Shown piece after piece: positions 12,101 to 21,537 of a stretch of DNA of 64,000 nt. The DNA comes from Cryphonectria parasitica EP155. Taxonomy: Eukaryota > Ascomycota > Sordariomycetes > Diaporthales > Cryphonectriaceae. The notes below the pieces were generated by a model, which saw nothing but the letters and a program-made list of their open reading frames with translations, had not been told where the DNA came from and did no database searches. The position numbers and the translations under genes were made by a program. The DNA lies in the NCBI RefSeq assembly GCF_011745365.1, contig NW_024468909.1, positions 4,774,001 to 4,838,000 on the forward strand. Reading direction: 5' to 3'. The first letter of the stretch is position 1, and each line of letters begins with the position of its first letter.

Positions 12101-13688
12101 CCTTGCACTCGTCGTAGACTTGCATCAATGAGAGCAGAGTCTTGCCCAGCTGCTCACGCTCCTGCTGCTCCGAGAAGTCCTCCTTGCCATCCCTGGAGAG
12201 TAAATGAAGAGAGACGGCATGGAATCGGGTGATATTCTCCAAGCAGTAAATCTGATCAATGCGCTCTGCCGGTGTCATGGCATTCTGGAAGATGAAATCT
12301 TTCCGGATTGCTCTTGTTCGGTCCCAAAGAAAACCGTGTAGTGAGGGGAGGTTTTCATCTCCTCTCAGGACATCGTCGATGAGGTAGTTTAGGGTTCGTC
12401 TTAACGCAGCTGGAGATCGCACCTCCGTCGGTAAGGGGGAGTCAGTACCCGCCGCTGAACGCTTGAAAGATTTGACCATCAAATCTGGATTTGCCCAGCC
12501 ATCGTCCGGTCCGGCACTGTGTATCCTTTCTGGGAATTTGACGTCGTGCTCGACGATGCGCGAGACCTTCTCGCCCTCGGGGCACATCTCCTCGCATATG
12601 CCTCTGAAGTCGATCGCATCGCTGAGCTTCTTCCGCACATCGGGATCGTCGATTAAGCCTGCCTTGATCAAAGACGTCCGAATTTTGTTCTCATAGGCCT
12701 TGTACTTGACTCGGTAGTCGTCCATCGTCTTGATGTTACTTGGGTCGCCAGGATGCTTCGGCCACTGCGGGGGTTTGAGCCTGTCTATGCGCAGCTGTTC
12801 GTGGATCTCTGCGGCATAGGTAGATGGCGACTTTTTCTGGGCCTTGGTTATAAGTAGTTGGGCAGGCGCCGCCGCCGCCGAACCGAAGACATTGGTTTTG
12901 GTCTCATTGAGATGATCTGCGAACCCATTGCTGGTCTTGCCTGTGTCACTGCCACCAAAGCCTGTGGACTTCATGCCCTTTGAAGGTGCGGCGAGCGAGG
13001 TCTGTGGTCTCTGAAAACTCGTCGCAGAACTGGGGCCCCCTCGCTTAGAACTGGCCCCATCCTCAAAGGCATTCTTTCGCTTCTGATTGTTCGTCGCAGA
13101 GGGTGCAAACGGTGTTAATGGCGCTTTGGACTGCGAGCTCGGCTGACCAAAAGTGGTAGGGGCTGTGTCATCTGTGGATTTGGAAAGGGATGCGAAGGGA
13201 CTCGCTGAAGCGGCGGAGGTAAACGGGTTCGCTGTTGTTGCGCCATTCTGGTTCGTGAAGGGTGCTGTCGCGTTGGTGAAGGGGTTGGTTGTAGCGCTGG
13301 TAGTCTGTGTCTGTGTTGCGAATGGATTCGAGACAGGAGGGCTTGGTGTGGCGGCTGTTGCGGCCGCAAATGGGTTGTTCATCATAGCGTCTTTGTTCGA
13401 TGTGTCGGGCCCTCCAAAGAATCCTCCACCGCTCGACGAGGTCGTACCGAGACCATTTGTCGCGTTTCTCAGGCCGCCAAAGGCCGAAGATGACCCAGGA
13501 TTCTGAGGAGAATTGTTTGAGAAGGCTGTGGACGCGGCGAAGGCGGAAAACGACCGTGATTGCGAGGGAAGGGCAAAAGGTGTGGACTGGGTTGACGGAG
13601 CTTGAAGGGGTGACGAAGTTGCGGAGTTGGATGCATCAGCCAAAAGCGCCTGCGCTCCGAAGACAGGTGCTTGACCGAAGCCCGACAT
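9168..13688 (-). CDS. SAC3: SAC3/GANP mRNA-export scaffold (TREX-2)
   Basis: One uninterrupted frame of 1506 residues. Sac3 is the scaffold of the TREX-2 complex at the nuclear pore and couples transcription to mRNA export with Thp1, Sem1, Sus1 and Cdc31. The first ~250 residues are Ser/Thr/Ala-rich with scattered FG and NPFA/NPFT units, like a nucleoporin-type export-receptor binding region. The SAC3/GANP helical domain spans about residues 365-690, beginning GICEEMCPEGE and containing RSPAALRRTLNYLIDD, TRAIRKDFIFQN and EAEFRAYYLLFN. A low-complexity linker follows. A long basic helix around residues 1015-1130 contains the aromatic block NLRVKFFYRWRE and is likely the Cdc31/Sus1-binding region. 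The C-terminal ~300 residues are disordered and end in a short coiled coil. Confidence 0.93.
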   Translation of the reverse strand: MSGFGQAPVFGAQALLADASNSATSSPLQAPSTQSTPFALPSQSRSFSAFAASTAFSNNSPQNPGSSSAFGGLRNATNGLGTTSSSGGGFFGGPDTSNKDAMMNNPFAAATAATPSPPVSNPFATQTQTTSATTNPFTNATAPFTNQNGATTANPFTSAASASPFASLSKSTDDTAPTTFGQPSSQSKAPLTPFAPSATNNQKRKNAFEDGASSKRGGPSSATSFQRPQTSLAAPSKGMKSTGFGGSDTGKTSNGFADHLNETKTNVFGSAAAAPAQLLITKAQKKSPSTYAAEIHEQLRIDRLKPPQWPKHPGDPSNIKTMDDYRVKYKAYENKIRTSLIKAGLIDDPDVRKKLSDAIDFRGICEEMCPEGEKVSRIVEHDVKFPERIHSAGPDDGWANPDLMVKSFKRSAAGTDSPLPTEVRSPAALRRTLNYLIDDVLRGDENLPSLHGFLWDRTRAIRKDFIFQNAMTPAERIDQIYCLENITRFHAVSLHLLSRDGKEDFSEQQEREQLGKTLLSLMQVYDECKDMDIDIQNEAEFRAYYLLFNAHDTFVIQQMQDWSRKFWYNSTEIQTAVTLIETMRNVFAHRGPLRPSAPLTTGSPSFTSYFSIVENPEVSYTMACLAEIHFTEIRRQILKGLHRAYGRVRDGPKDLTAKVLNEQFRFDTEEECIAFLEDLDMEFSSEGVSEPYLLVQRRRGIPAKTIKQSFSESMVELKRGDHTLPEVVHSTIFQEGAPAIETNASPDSLFVTQPPDTPMFTEPKSTHLGVNFFDNESSSSSSSPMKQSLAGTPASSLFSNLKSDTTTKNPFFSHATNAATDTTTATATTATPAQTLFPWSQKSSAEGPSVNKVPGKSLIQTSQVFLPSTPSTAPPASTTQESVNAFGFFNKPSEKHAAPLFPSTSLAGSSTSSFFAAVPPLSAKGEGAGNAVATASSNKTDISQDAPSPAKPFPFSNTSSAPVSTSPSFVSALKPAPPPAAPTEVVKSTSLSGISTSTPVKTLVPAPPVSPRDMMGDLAKWILLGDGGLMETLQDNLVEHLVYETFKTYQREENERKRREEDMSSWAEARKFRDWNLRVKFFYRWREIARKKATRRVGRHNREALKAYREAKAAEARATRRKKEKEEEARLKRLSGPTSWLDELDQERALKRARRAGDMSLDTSRRSSPVSDADALLTTGVLNGVPDQQRVAENCVRDDDSIYDALVGVHISPNSNRRIMGPPAKPSRDPLRSVRDAGISKPAPKQKWSKKAQQLADLVNGKRDEDDLISFRSSTSSRLGQSLQSVPATGKVTNFSKYQSSSPRSSVEPDRARNRPSSGIKSSYWLLRSRGLFATPTGHVLSEKVPRPRTSSVHDGASQYSGESEADDYDNRVLEQDGAYRASLGLTGPGSRRSTLSVGAAGSPPRSGFVKPSTSFRQSLPTGGMSKPTSSFRQSLPAGISSPMHLGSPHRDVDGGSQAGSAISTIEQDVEETLRELRKVAAEMEEDTSWYREQNRQLSQSQDLGG

Positions 13689-14338
13689 GTCCTTGACTCT
13701 ACCGCCCTATCCTCTCCTCGTCCGTCATGGGTGGAATTGTCATGCGTTGTGCTGTGGGTGGGTGGCGTGGTTGGACCTTCGCCGGCAGCGCGACGAGATG
13801 CAAGTTGAAGGTTGAAGTTAGGTTTAGTGGAGTTGACGGACGCGCTGTTGATGCAAGGTAGGCGCAAGCTTAGCTTAGCTGACACACCGATCTGGGAGTA
13901 GCGTCGACTTCGATCAAAGCAGGGGATGGGCGGGACCTGTACTATAGTACAAGGCTCCTTGGTTGCAGCGCACGTTGCCATCCAGCATCAGCCTCCTGTT
14001 TTGCGTCGACATTTCTTCTAATTCCAACGCAAGAGTCCACTCATTGTGCCAGGACAAAAAACCTCACAAGTGTAGACTAAGTTCAATATTTTCATGCACA
14101 AAGGAGAGCTACAAACAATCTACGTATCTTGTAGTACATATAAGACGCTTTTGGTCATGAGACAAATTAAACAAGAGGCAAACCAAGTAGAGCGCTTCAA
14201 GGGCTTAAAGGGTCCCTGAGAGAGAAGAAGAAAAAAAAAAAAAGGGGGGGGGGGGACGAATGTGTAAAGCCAACACAATGGGTATCTTGATTCAGTATGA
14301 GAAATTACGAGCGCATTAAGTTTTGAGTACAGATGCCC
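13689..14338. other. SAC3 upstream / LTV1 downstream region
   Basis: This interval carries the SAC3 promoter and the LTV1 3' end, both minus strand. It contains an abrupt poly-A/poly-G tract (A run then 12 Gs, 14244-14255). No conserved coding frame is seen. Confidence 0.4.
14244..14255. repeat. Homopolymer G tract after an A run
   Basis: Twelve consecutive Gs directly follow about 13 As. It lies in the presumed 3' flank of LTV1 (which reads as C then T on the transcript). Confidence 0.8.
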
Positions 14339-15580
14339 TCAACCGGATCGTCCTTTAATCCGCGCCGGTCCAAGTCCTTTCCTGATTTCATCCAGCTCCT
14401 GCACTCCACTCTGGTCCTTGCCTCTCTTCACACGCCTCTTTCCCTGCATCTTGTGGCTTCCCAAGAACTCATCGAGAATGCCATCAAAATCTTGCCTCAT
14501 AGGGCCTTGGATACTGGACATGGAGGACATGCCTGACACAATCGAGCCCTCCTCCTCGTCATCCATCTCCCCGTAGCGTTCCTCCATCTTGTCAAACCGC
14601 GCGTCCAGGATGGTTAGCTGTTCGTTGCGCATCAGAGAAGACGATGTCATCGAATAAGCTGAGGGGTTCGTCAGAGCGCCCTTCCTCTTCTTCTTTCGGG
14701 CACCCATGGTGGTCGTCGTCCACATTGACGATTGGCCGTCCATGGGTGATGGTCCCGCAGGCTTCTTCTCTGTTTTTTGGTCCTTCTTGAACTGCTTGAA
14801 GTTCTCCAGCCAATCTTGTGACGGCCCCTGCTCTGGCGTCTCCGCCGTATTCACAAGCGCCGGCACCTCGTCGTCATCCTGGTACTCCTTGGTCGGTTTC
14901 GCAGTGTGATCAGACTCCCAGCCATCATCCTCATACTCGTCATAAGTCTCTTCAAACTCGTGCCTGTTCAGCTCACCCGCATCCTTCGATAACGCCTGGA
15001 AGATGTCTTCATCGTCGTCCACATAAGCATCATCCTCCAGCGCCTCCAGGACTTCCCTCAAACGAGGGTCCATGTCAGGTTGGAAGCCGGCGATGGCGTC
15101 CGGTATATCCTGCTGCGACTGGTAGGTCAATCTTTGCAAGTCTTTCGACGGCAAGATGTCTTCGTCCAGCAGATCACCCGACTTCTGCTCCAACTCCATC
15201 TGCTTGAGCGCCTCTTCGAGCGACTGCTTGCCCTTGCCCTTATTCTGTGGTGCCTTGGCCTCCACGAAGACAGCCTCACCACCTCCGGTGCCAATCTCAC
15301 GCATGTGCTGCATGTAATCATATTCGGTGTCGTCGAAGTAGATGCCGTAGTTCGCCGCCTCGCCTTCGTTGTCTCGTATGCTCTGAGCGTCTGAGCCGAG
15401 TTCGGATGCAAGGTCGTCTAGCTTCTTGATTTTGGAAGAATTTGGTTGCTGGGTCGGATTCAGCACCATCGATGGCGCAGACTCATCGTTGATGCGAGGG
15501 TCGTTCTGGGGCCGATGCACCAGCGTGAAATGCTGAGCAGTGCCGGCCTTTTTGGCCTTCTGCCAGTTTGATGGAGGCAT
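14339..15580 (-). CDS. LTV1: Ltv1, 40S ribosomal subunit assembly/export factor
   Basis: A single frame of 413 residues. Ltv1 is a late 40S assembly factor that helps position Rps3 on the head of the small subunit and travels with the subunit from nucleus to cytoplasm. The N-terminus carries the family signature: [20 protein letters not shown], followed further on by [19 protein letters not shown]. The middle is highly acidic (stretches of D/E between about residues 180 and 250). Near the C-terminus is a basic segment, [16 protein letters not shown]. Length is normal. It is divergently transcribed from LSG1, so 40S and 60S export factors share one promoter region. Confidence 0.95.
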   Translation of the reverse strand: MPPSNWQKAKKAGTAQHFTLVHRPQNDPRINDESAPSMVLNPTQQPNSSKIKKLDDLASELGSDAQSIRDNEGEAANYGIYFDDTEYDYMQHMREIGTGGGEAVFVEAKAPQNKGKGKQSLEEALKQMELEQKSGDLLDEDILPSKDLQRLTYQSQQDIPDAIAGFQPDMDPRLREVLEALEDDAYVDDDEDIFQALSKDAGELNRHEFEETYDEYEDDGWESDHTAKPTKEYQDDDEVPALVNTAETPEQGPSQDWLENFKQFKKDQKTEKKPAGPSPMDGQSSMWTTTTMGARKKKRKGALTNPSAYSMTSSSLMRNEQLTILDARFDKMEERYGEMDDEEEGSIVSGMSSMSSIQGPMRQDFDGILDEFLGSHKMQGKRRVKRGKDQSGVQELDEIRKGLGPARIKGRSG

Positions 15581-16018
15581 CTTGTGAATTCAGATGTGGC
15601 GACAGACTGAGTTATGGTTGCGGGAAGTGTAGGATCGAGAAATGGAGGGTCAATGTGACGATAGAGAACGAGAATGTGTGTAAAAGACTCCAGTTGCGTT
15701 AGCATAGAAGAGCGGACTGAGAAATTGTACAGTAGCACGGCTCTAGGACCCCTGGCGCTGGAAATTTTCGAAATGTTGGAGGGGTCGGCTTATCGGCTTA
15801 TCTAAGAAAGTTGGAGAGGCAAGGAAATCTTGCCCCACGATGACAATTTCTAAGCTGCGCCTGCACTTCGACATCATCCTCATAATTCAACTAATTTTGG
15901 AGACAGTTTCTTCAAAACTATCAGTCTGGTCTGTTTCAAATATTTTGAGACTCCCAAATCCAATTCTCATCCCATTATACACCGATTCGAGTCGAAATTA
16001 ATCTCGAAACTGCCCACC
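15581..16018. promoter_or_regulatory. Bidirectional promoter of LTV1 and LSG1
   Basis: These 438 bases separate two divergent start codons of ribosome-assembly genes. At 15761-15769 is GAAATTTTC, whose complement GAAAATTTC resembles the yeast RRPE element of ribosome-biogenesis genes. At 15966-15971 is CTCATC, the complement of the PAC core GATGAG, about 50 bases before the LSG1 start. Both motifs are short and could occur by chance. LSG1 begins in a strong context (CCACCATGG). Confidence 0.5.
15761..15769. promoter_or_regulatory. RRPE-like element
   Basis: The palindrome-like GAAATTTTC lies near the middle of the LTV1/LSG1 intergenic region. It matches the core of the RRPE motif known from yeast ribosome-biogenesis promoters. 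Conservation in filamentous fungi is inferred, not shown. Confidence 0.35.
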
Positions 16019-17995
16019 ATGGTGCAACCAAAGTCCCAGAAGAACGTTGGTCTGGGCAATGCCCTGATGCACGACCGCTTCGGCAAGGGCAAGGGCAAGG
16101 ACCGCCGACGAGGAACCAACGCGGTGACGCGCGTGAACCATACAACAGGCGAGGAATACATTACAAATGAACGCGAGGAGGCGAGCTGGGTCAAAATGCG
16201 CAGTGTCACAGAGCAAGGCGCGCTGGATGAGTTCCTGGCGACCGCTGAGCTGGCCGGCACCGACTTCACAGCCGAGAAAATGAACAACGTCAAGATCATC
16301 CATACCGACCAGAAGAACCCGTACCTGCTTTCAGCCACGGAGGAGCGTAAGACGCTCAAGAAGCACAAGGAAAACAGGGAAAAGTTGACGGTCCCAAGGC
16401 GGCCGAAGTGGGATGAGAATACCACGCCTGAAGAGCTAGACGCACTGGAGAGGGAGAGCTTCCTGAACTGGAGAAGAGGTCTGGCTGAGTTGCAGGAGAA
16501 CAATGACCTTCTCATGACACCTTTTGAGCGGAACTTGGAGGTGTGGAGGCAGCTTTGGCGTGTCATTGAGAGGTCAGAACTCGTGGTGCAAATCGTCGAT
16601 GCCCGCAACCCTCTTATGTTCCGTTCCGAGGATTTGGAGCACTACGTCAAGGATGTGGATCAGCGGAAAGAGAATCTGCTACTCATCAACAAGGCGGATA
16701 TGATGACCTACAAGCAACGAAAGGCGTGGGCGAATTATCTGAAAGGCGCCAAGATCGCGTACAGATTCTTCTCAGCACAATTGGCCAAGGAATACAATGA
16801 GTTAAGAGAAGAAGATGAAGGGGAAGAAGAAGATGAAGAAGAGGACGATCAGGCACCGCCAAGTAGTTCGCGAGCTGCGGAGGATGAGGCAGAAGAGGAA
16901 GACGGAGACGTGGATAAAGCAGCCCAAGACGGGGATGCTCCAGTATCCGAAGAGGATGACGAGGATACTAGGATCATGACGGTGGAGGAACTGGAAAGCA
17001 TATTCTTGCAGCATGCACCCGCCAACTCCTCGGCAGATCACAAAATCACCATTGGACTTGTCGGCTACCCCAACGTTGGTAAATCATCGACGATCAACGC
17101 CCTCGTCGGAGCCAAAAAGGTCTCGGTCTCATCTACACCAGGAAAGACCAAGCACTTTCAGACGATACACCTCAGCGACAGGGTTGTGCTATGTGACTGT
17201 CCCGGTCTTGTCTTCCCCAACTTTGCCACCACAAAGGCAGAGCTGGTGTGCAATGGCGTCCTGCCTATCGATCAGCTGCGCGAGTTCACTGGACCAGGAG
17301 CCCTGGTCGCCAAGCGGATTCCCAAGAGCTTTCTGGAAGCTCTTTACGGTATCACGATACACATGCGACCGTTGGAAGAGGGCGGCACCGGTGTGCCTAC
17401 ATCCCAAGAACTTCTCAGAGCGTACGCTCGCGCAAGAGGTTTTGCCACCACAGGCCAGGGCAACCCAGACGAGTCTCGCGCGGCGCGATATATACTCAAG
17501 GACTATGTCAACGGCAAGCTGCTCTGGGTGGAGCCGCCGCCAGGAGATATTGACGCGAAGGAGTTCAACGGCGAGCTGTATGACCCGTCTCACCTGACTG
17601 GGAAGCGGCGGCTTGCACTTGCGGCTGCCATGGAGGCCATGTCAGTCGCCGGCGGAGAAGACGATAGCGAGTTTGGCGATCTTGACATGGCCTCGTTGCA
17701 ACCAGCGGGAGCCAAGTCGAAAACCCTCGACAAGAACTTCTTCGGCCCTGGGAGTGGGAATGCAGGACATCTGGGGCGGCCGTTCAGCTACAAGTACACC
17801 CAGCAGGGCAAGGTTGCGACTGCTGCGACTGGTGGCAAGCACTTGAGCGGACGCAAGGCTCGTGCGATGATCGCGTTGGAGAACGGGCTGGATCCCAAGG
17901 ATGTGCAGCTCAGCATGTCTGGCAAGAAGCACTTCAAGGGCGGACAAAAGGCAAAGGGCAAGAAACAAACGGATAAGCTGGATGACGATTTCTGA
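16019..17995 (+). CDS. LSG1: Lsg1, circularly permuted GTPase for 60S maturation
   Basis: A single frame of 658 residues with a strong start context. Lsg1 is the cytoplasmic GTPase that releases the Nmd3 export adaptor from 60S subunits, the last step of large-subunit maturation. GTPase motifs are circularly permuted as in this family: G4 NKAD at about residue 224 comes before the G1 P-loop GYPNVGKSST near residue 349, and G3 DCPG follows near 393. The conserved upstream block LLMTPFERNLEVWRQLWRVI precedes VDARNP. Between G4 and G1 there is a very acidic insert (about residues 260-320). The C-terminus is Lys/Gly-rich and ends KKQTDKLDDDF. Confidence 0.97.
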   Translation: MVQPKSQKNVGLGNALMHDRFGKGKGKDRRRGTNAVTRVNHTTGEEYITNEREEASWVKMRSVTEQGALDEFLATAELAGTDFTAEKMNNVKIIHTDQKNPYLLSATEERKTLKKHKENREKLTVPRRPKWDENTTPEELDALERESFLNWRRGLAELQENNDLLMTPFERNLEVWRQLWRVIERSELVVQIVDARNPLMFRSEDLEHYVKDVDQRKENLLLINKADMMTYKQRKAWANYLKGAKIAYRFFSAQLAKEYNELREEDEGEEEDEEEDDQAPPSSSRAAEDEAEEEDGDVDKAAQDGDAPVSEEDDEDTRIMTVEELESIFLQHAPANSSADHKITIGLVGYPNVGKSSTINALVGAKKVSVSSTPGKTKHFQTIHLSDRVVLCDCPGLVFPNFATTKAELVCNGVLPIDQLREFTGPGALVAKRIPKSFLEALYGITIHMRPLEEGGTGVPTSQELLRAYARARGFATTGQGNPDESRAARYILKDYVNGKLLWVEPPPGDIDAKEFNGELYDPSHLTGKRRLALAAAMEAMSVAGGEDDSEFGDLDMASLQPAGAKSKTLDKNFFGPGSGNAGHLGRPFSYKYTQQGKVATAATGGKHLSGRKARAMIALENGLDPKDVQLSMSGKKHFKGGQKAKGKKQTDKLDDDF

Positions 17996-20900
17996 GGCAT
18001 TTAGCTCGCTTAGCACGACAGGCTTTCAACGCGGATGAGGGTCCAAGAGTTCTTGCGCTCTGGCATCTTGGCAAATGTCAAATTTATGGGAGATATGTAC
18101 GGTTCTAGGCGCAGCGAGTAACAGCACCAATTAAAACTCATTCCCGCCGAGCACCTCCAAGCTGTGACCTCGCAAGGGCTAATAAAGGCATGATACAAAT
18201 CACTTGGCTCCAATATAAAGATAATCGGTGATATATTACAAATGAAACATGTACATAGAATGTTTTCGAAGACTCTGTGGTGTGCCGTTATGACGAATAT
18301 CCTCAATGTGTAAATCACCAGAGAGACAGACAACCCACAAGCAATCAATATCTACAGATTGAATAGAGGAAACAGGAAGGAAGAAAGCCCTGAAGGGCAA
18401 CAAAGTAGTCTATAAAGTTCCTCTCCCCGTACACAAGAGAAAACGTTCCAGACGTCTCTTTGTGGGGCCAGCGGTGAAAGAGGCGGCTCCTACCAACACC
18501 GCCTGCGGTGTCGTTCCCCGTGTTTTCCGAAGACGATAACTTTTGATCATCATCATCCTCCTCCTATTCAACCATCCTCCCAAAAGCAGCAGACCCAGCT
18601 GTGCGGACTGGAGGATAGAAGGTCGAAAGAGCGTCCAATCTTGACACGCGGCGGTAAGAGCCGGAGAAGGAAAAGAAGAAAGCAGAAAAAAAAGAAAGTC
18701 TAGAAGAGAGTGCCGAGACTCTGTCTCGTGTGTGTCCAAGTGCAGGATCCCAGCCACCTGTGTGGGTGAACCAAGCATCTCACTCCTGCACGTCTTGGTA
18801 TAATAGAGATGACGTCGGGCCGAGGGAGATGGTGGCGGAACGACCGAACGTTCTCCGGAGCATGCTCTTGCTGGAGTCCTGGTGGCGTTTGCTCCCTTGC
18901 TGAGATATGACGGGTCGCCAGAAAGAAAGAAAGAAGAAAAAAAGGGGGGGGGCGGGGGGAGGCGACCAGCGCCTCACCTCTTGTTGACACAGACGATTCC
19001 GGTCATTTTATCGATCGAAAGGCTCACCCTGTATCATCCGTACAGGGGCGAGTCTCTGGCTCGAGCCTCCATCGTCCTTCTCTACTCGGTGGAGAGAGGA
19101 GCTGGAGAGGGCGTGGCACCCCTCGGCCTGCTTCCGATATCATATGTCTTGAACACGATGTATTTGGCCTGGCTTTCGGGGTCATGCTCGGTTTATATTG
19201 GCAAGACATCTTCTGAGTCTCGGCGTGCATGGAGAAGAGGCGCTGCTGAATAGTTTCGTCGGTGGCGGGATCGCACGAAGCGGCTGTTGGGACGAGTCGA
19301 TGCATTTCTGTGAATTCTAGAAAAGGAAATCTAGGCGAGCGAGTGTAGAACAGTTGGAAAGCTGACCAGCAGTGGCGTGAAGAAGACGATCATCGATCGA
19401 AGGTAATGAAGACCTGCTTCAAGAGAAATGAATCAAGAAGAGTTGTTGAGTTGCTGCCAGAGCAAGTCGAAGGAAGGGACGAATGTTGAGCGAGTGTGTT
19501 GGTCGATGAAGATGTCAATGAGAACTCAGAGCTGGTGACTCTAGCAGTATATATACTGTTGTTCTTTTGCAAAGGAGCGTACTTCGAGTTCTCTTCTAGA
19601 ATCCATCATCGTCATCGAGGCACGTTCATGACTGCTTCTCTCGAGGGGGCTAGACCCAGCACACTGTCTCATTTGGACGCCCACATTGGGTCGTTGACTT
19701 CCTAATCGGTGGAGAGGCCGAAACACCACCAACTAGGTAGCCAATATCTAGACCATGACCATGCTTTTCCCCCATCCCTATCGGGACTTGCACTCCGGGG
19801 ATCGTTCGCAAAGACCATTTGATGTATTTCATCACGTCTCGTGGTCTGGACTGGGCGGCTTTAAGGCGGAGTTGACATCACTCCCCTCCCTGGATGGCTG
19901 CTGTTTCAGTCCCAGCTGCGCAGCGACTGCTGACGACTTTGCGGATGCAGCCAATCATCTCTGTCATACATCTCGATGCCGCCGTTTCGCCATTCTGATG
20001 GCTGCTTATTTTCCTCGGATCATCGCCTCCGGAGTCTTTCTCAAGAGCACACTCACAGACATGCCTGATCACCCTCGCCTCCAGTATAGCAGTCTACGAC
20101 TGAACACAAGCGATTCATGGGCGTACACGGAACACGCGAATCGAACAACTTCTAGCCCACATTGTTGAGATCTGACTCGTCTGACGCCACTCGCTGTTGC
20201 GCCCTGCAAGCGTATGCTCATGAGAACATGAACTGACGCAACGTAACAGCCACTTGCTCCAGATGATCCAGCTCACCATGATGTCACAACGGGTCCATTT
20301 GTGTAGCTGCTCCAACAATACACTCACAGCCGGGGGCCCAGGAATCTCATGACCCGAGCACGGCAACGCTGTGGCACATTGATCTACCCAGGATGGCTGA
20401 CAAAGGTCAAAGGCGGCTGGTTCTTGTACCGCTGGCGCGGATCTCAGCTCATGAACTCCCTGTGGCAGTCTTGTGTTCTGGTTATGCTGAGGTTTAGAGT
20501 GCAAGATCCGTCAAGTCAGGGCGTGTACTAATGTCTTGATAGAACCCAAAGGCACCTCCCATTACACTCGTAGCAGGTGCGTTCATAACAGACGTGGTCT
20601 GCGGTATATCCGTCTCTGCCTTCACAATCGCCGAAGACAGCCACGCCGGTCGGCGACATAGACACTGTGACTTCTGGATGACTCTTCCTAGCGAAGACAC
20701 ATCGTGCTGACCACAACAACATGGAACCTTCCAGCCTTCTCGAGGGCCCACCCTCATTGTCTTGTATTCACATGTCATAGTCCAAGCCAGCATGGCAACA
20801 CCCGCTTCAGCACTTTCGTCAACAATTGACGATTTAGAACAGCAGTGCAGCCCCGTCTGTCATCATCAAGAGCACAGATATCTGCCAGAGAAAGTCGATA

Positions 20901-21490
20901 CATTCTTAAGTTCATTGTCAGAGGACTCAAGCTACTCAGCTAAGCCCCTTCTGCGGATCACTTTTTTACGTCAAGGCCGGACTGGTCCTTGCGTGCAAGC
21001 TCGACCTAGCACCCATCGATCAAGTCACATGGGGGCTTACTTGGTCGAGCATCTGGAAGCTGAGGGCCTACAGGCTCGGTTCGATGAAGAGCATTGCCCA
21101 AAGACGCTTGTCCCAGCAGCTGTTGCGAGGCCGCTGCCGCCGGCGGGTGCGATAAACGCGCGCTAAGCGTGCTGGACTCCATATATCGAGACCCAAGTGC
21201 TAAGCCCCAGGCTTGCGGAAGAACAGTCCTCTGACATGCAATGATAGGCTGCAGACAGGGATTGCGGTGCATGACATGCTGCTTGTGAAACTGCCAGAGA
21301 ACAAAACGAACAACGAGGGAGATGGAGAGGAAATTGGAAAACCAATCAGTGGAGAAAGAATTAAGAAAGGAAAGGAAAGGGTTCAGAAAAGAAGGAAAAA
21401 AGGGAGGAAAAAAGGAGAAGAACCAGAGGTTGACTAGCTTGCTTCTGTTCTCATAATGTGCCATGTCGCGCACCCACCCACCCACTTCAG

Positions 21491-21537
21491 CATCATCATC
21501 GTCATCATCATCATCATCTCTCTCTCTCTCTCTCTCT
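21491..21537. repeat. Compound (CAT)n-(CT)n microsatellite
   Basis: About nine CAT-type triplets (one interrupted by GTC) pass directly into about ten CT dinucleotides. It is intergenic. Confidence 0.85.

Noticed and set aside
20141..20155. TCGAAC-type string resembling a tRNA B box
   Set aside because: Neighbouring bases do not complete the B box, and no acceptor stem or A box could be found.
20795..21166. Plus-strand frame of about 124 codons from an ATG
   Set aside because: No recognisable motif, and the composition is not gene-like. It could be reconsidered with transcript evidence.
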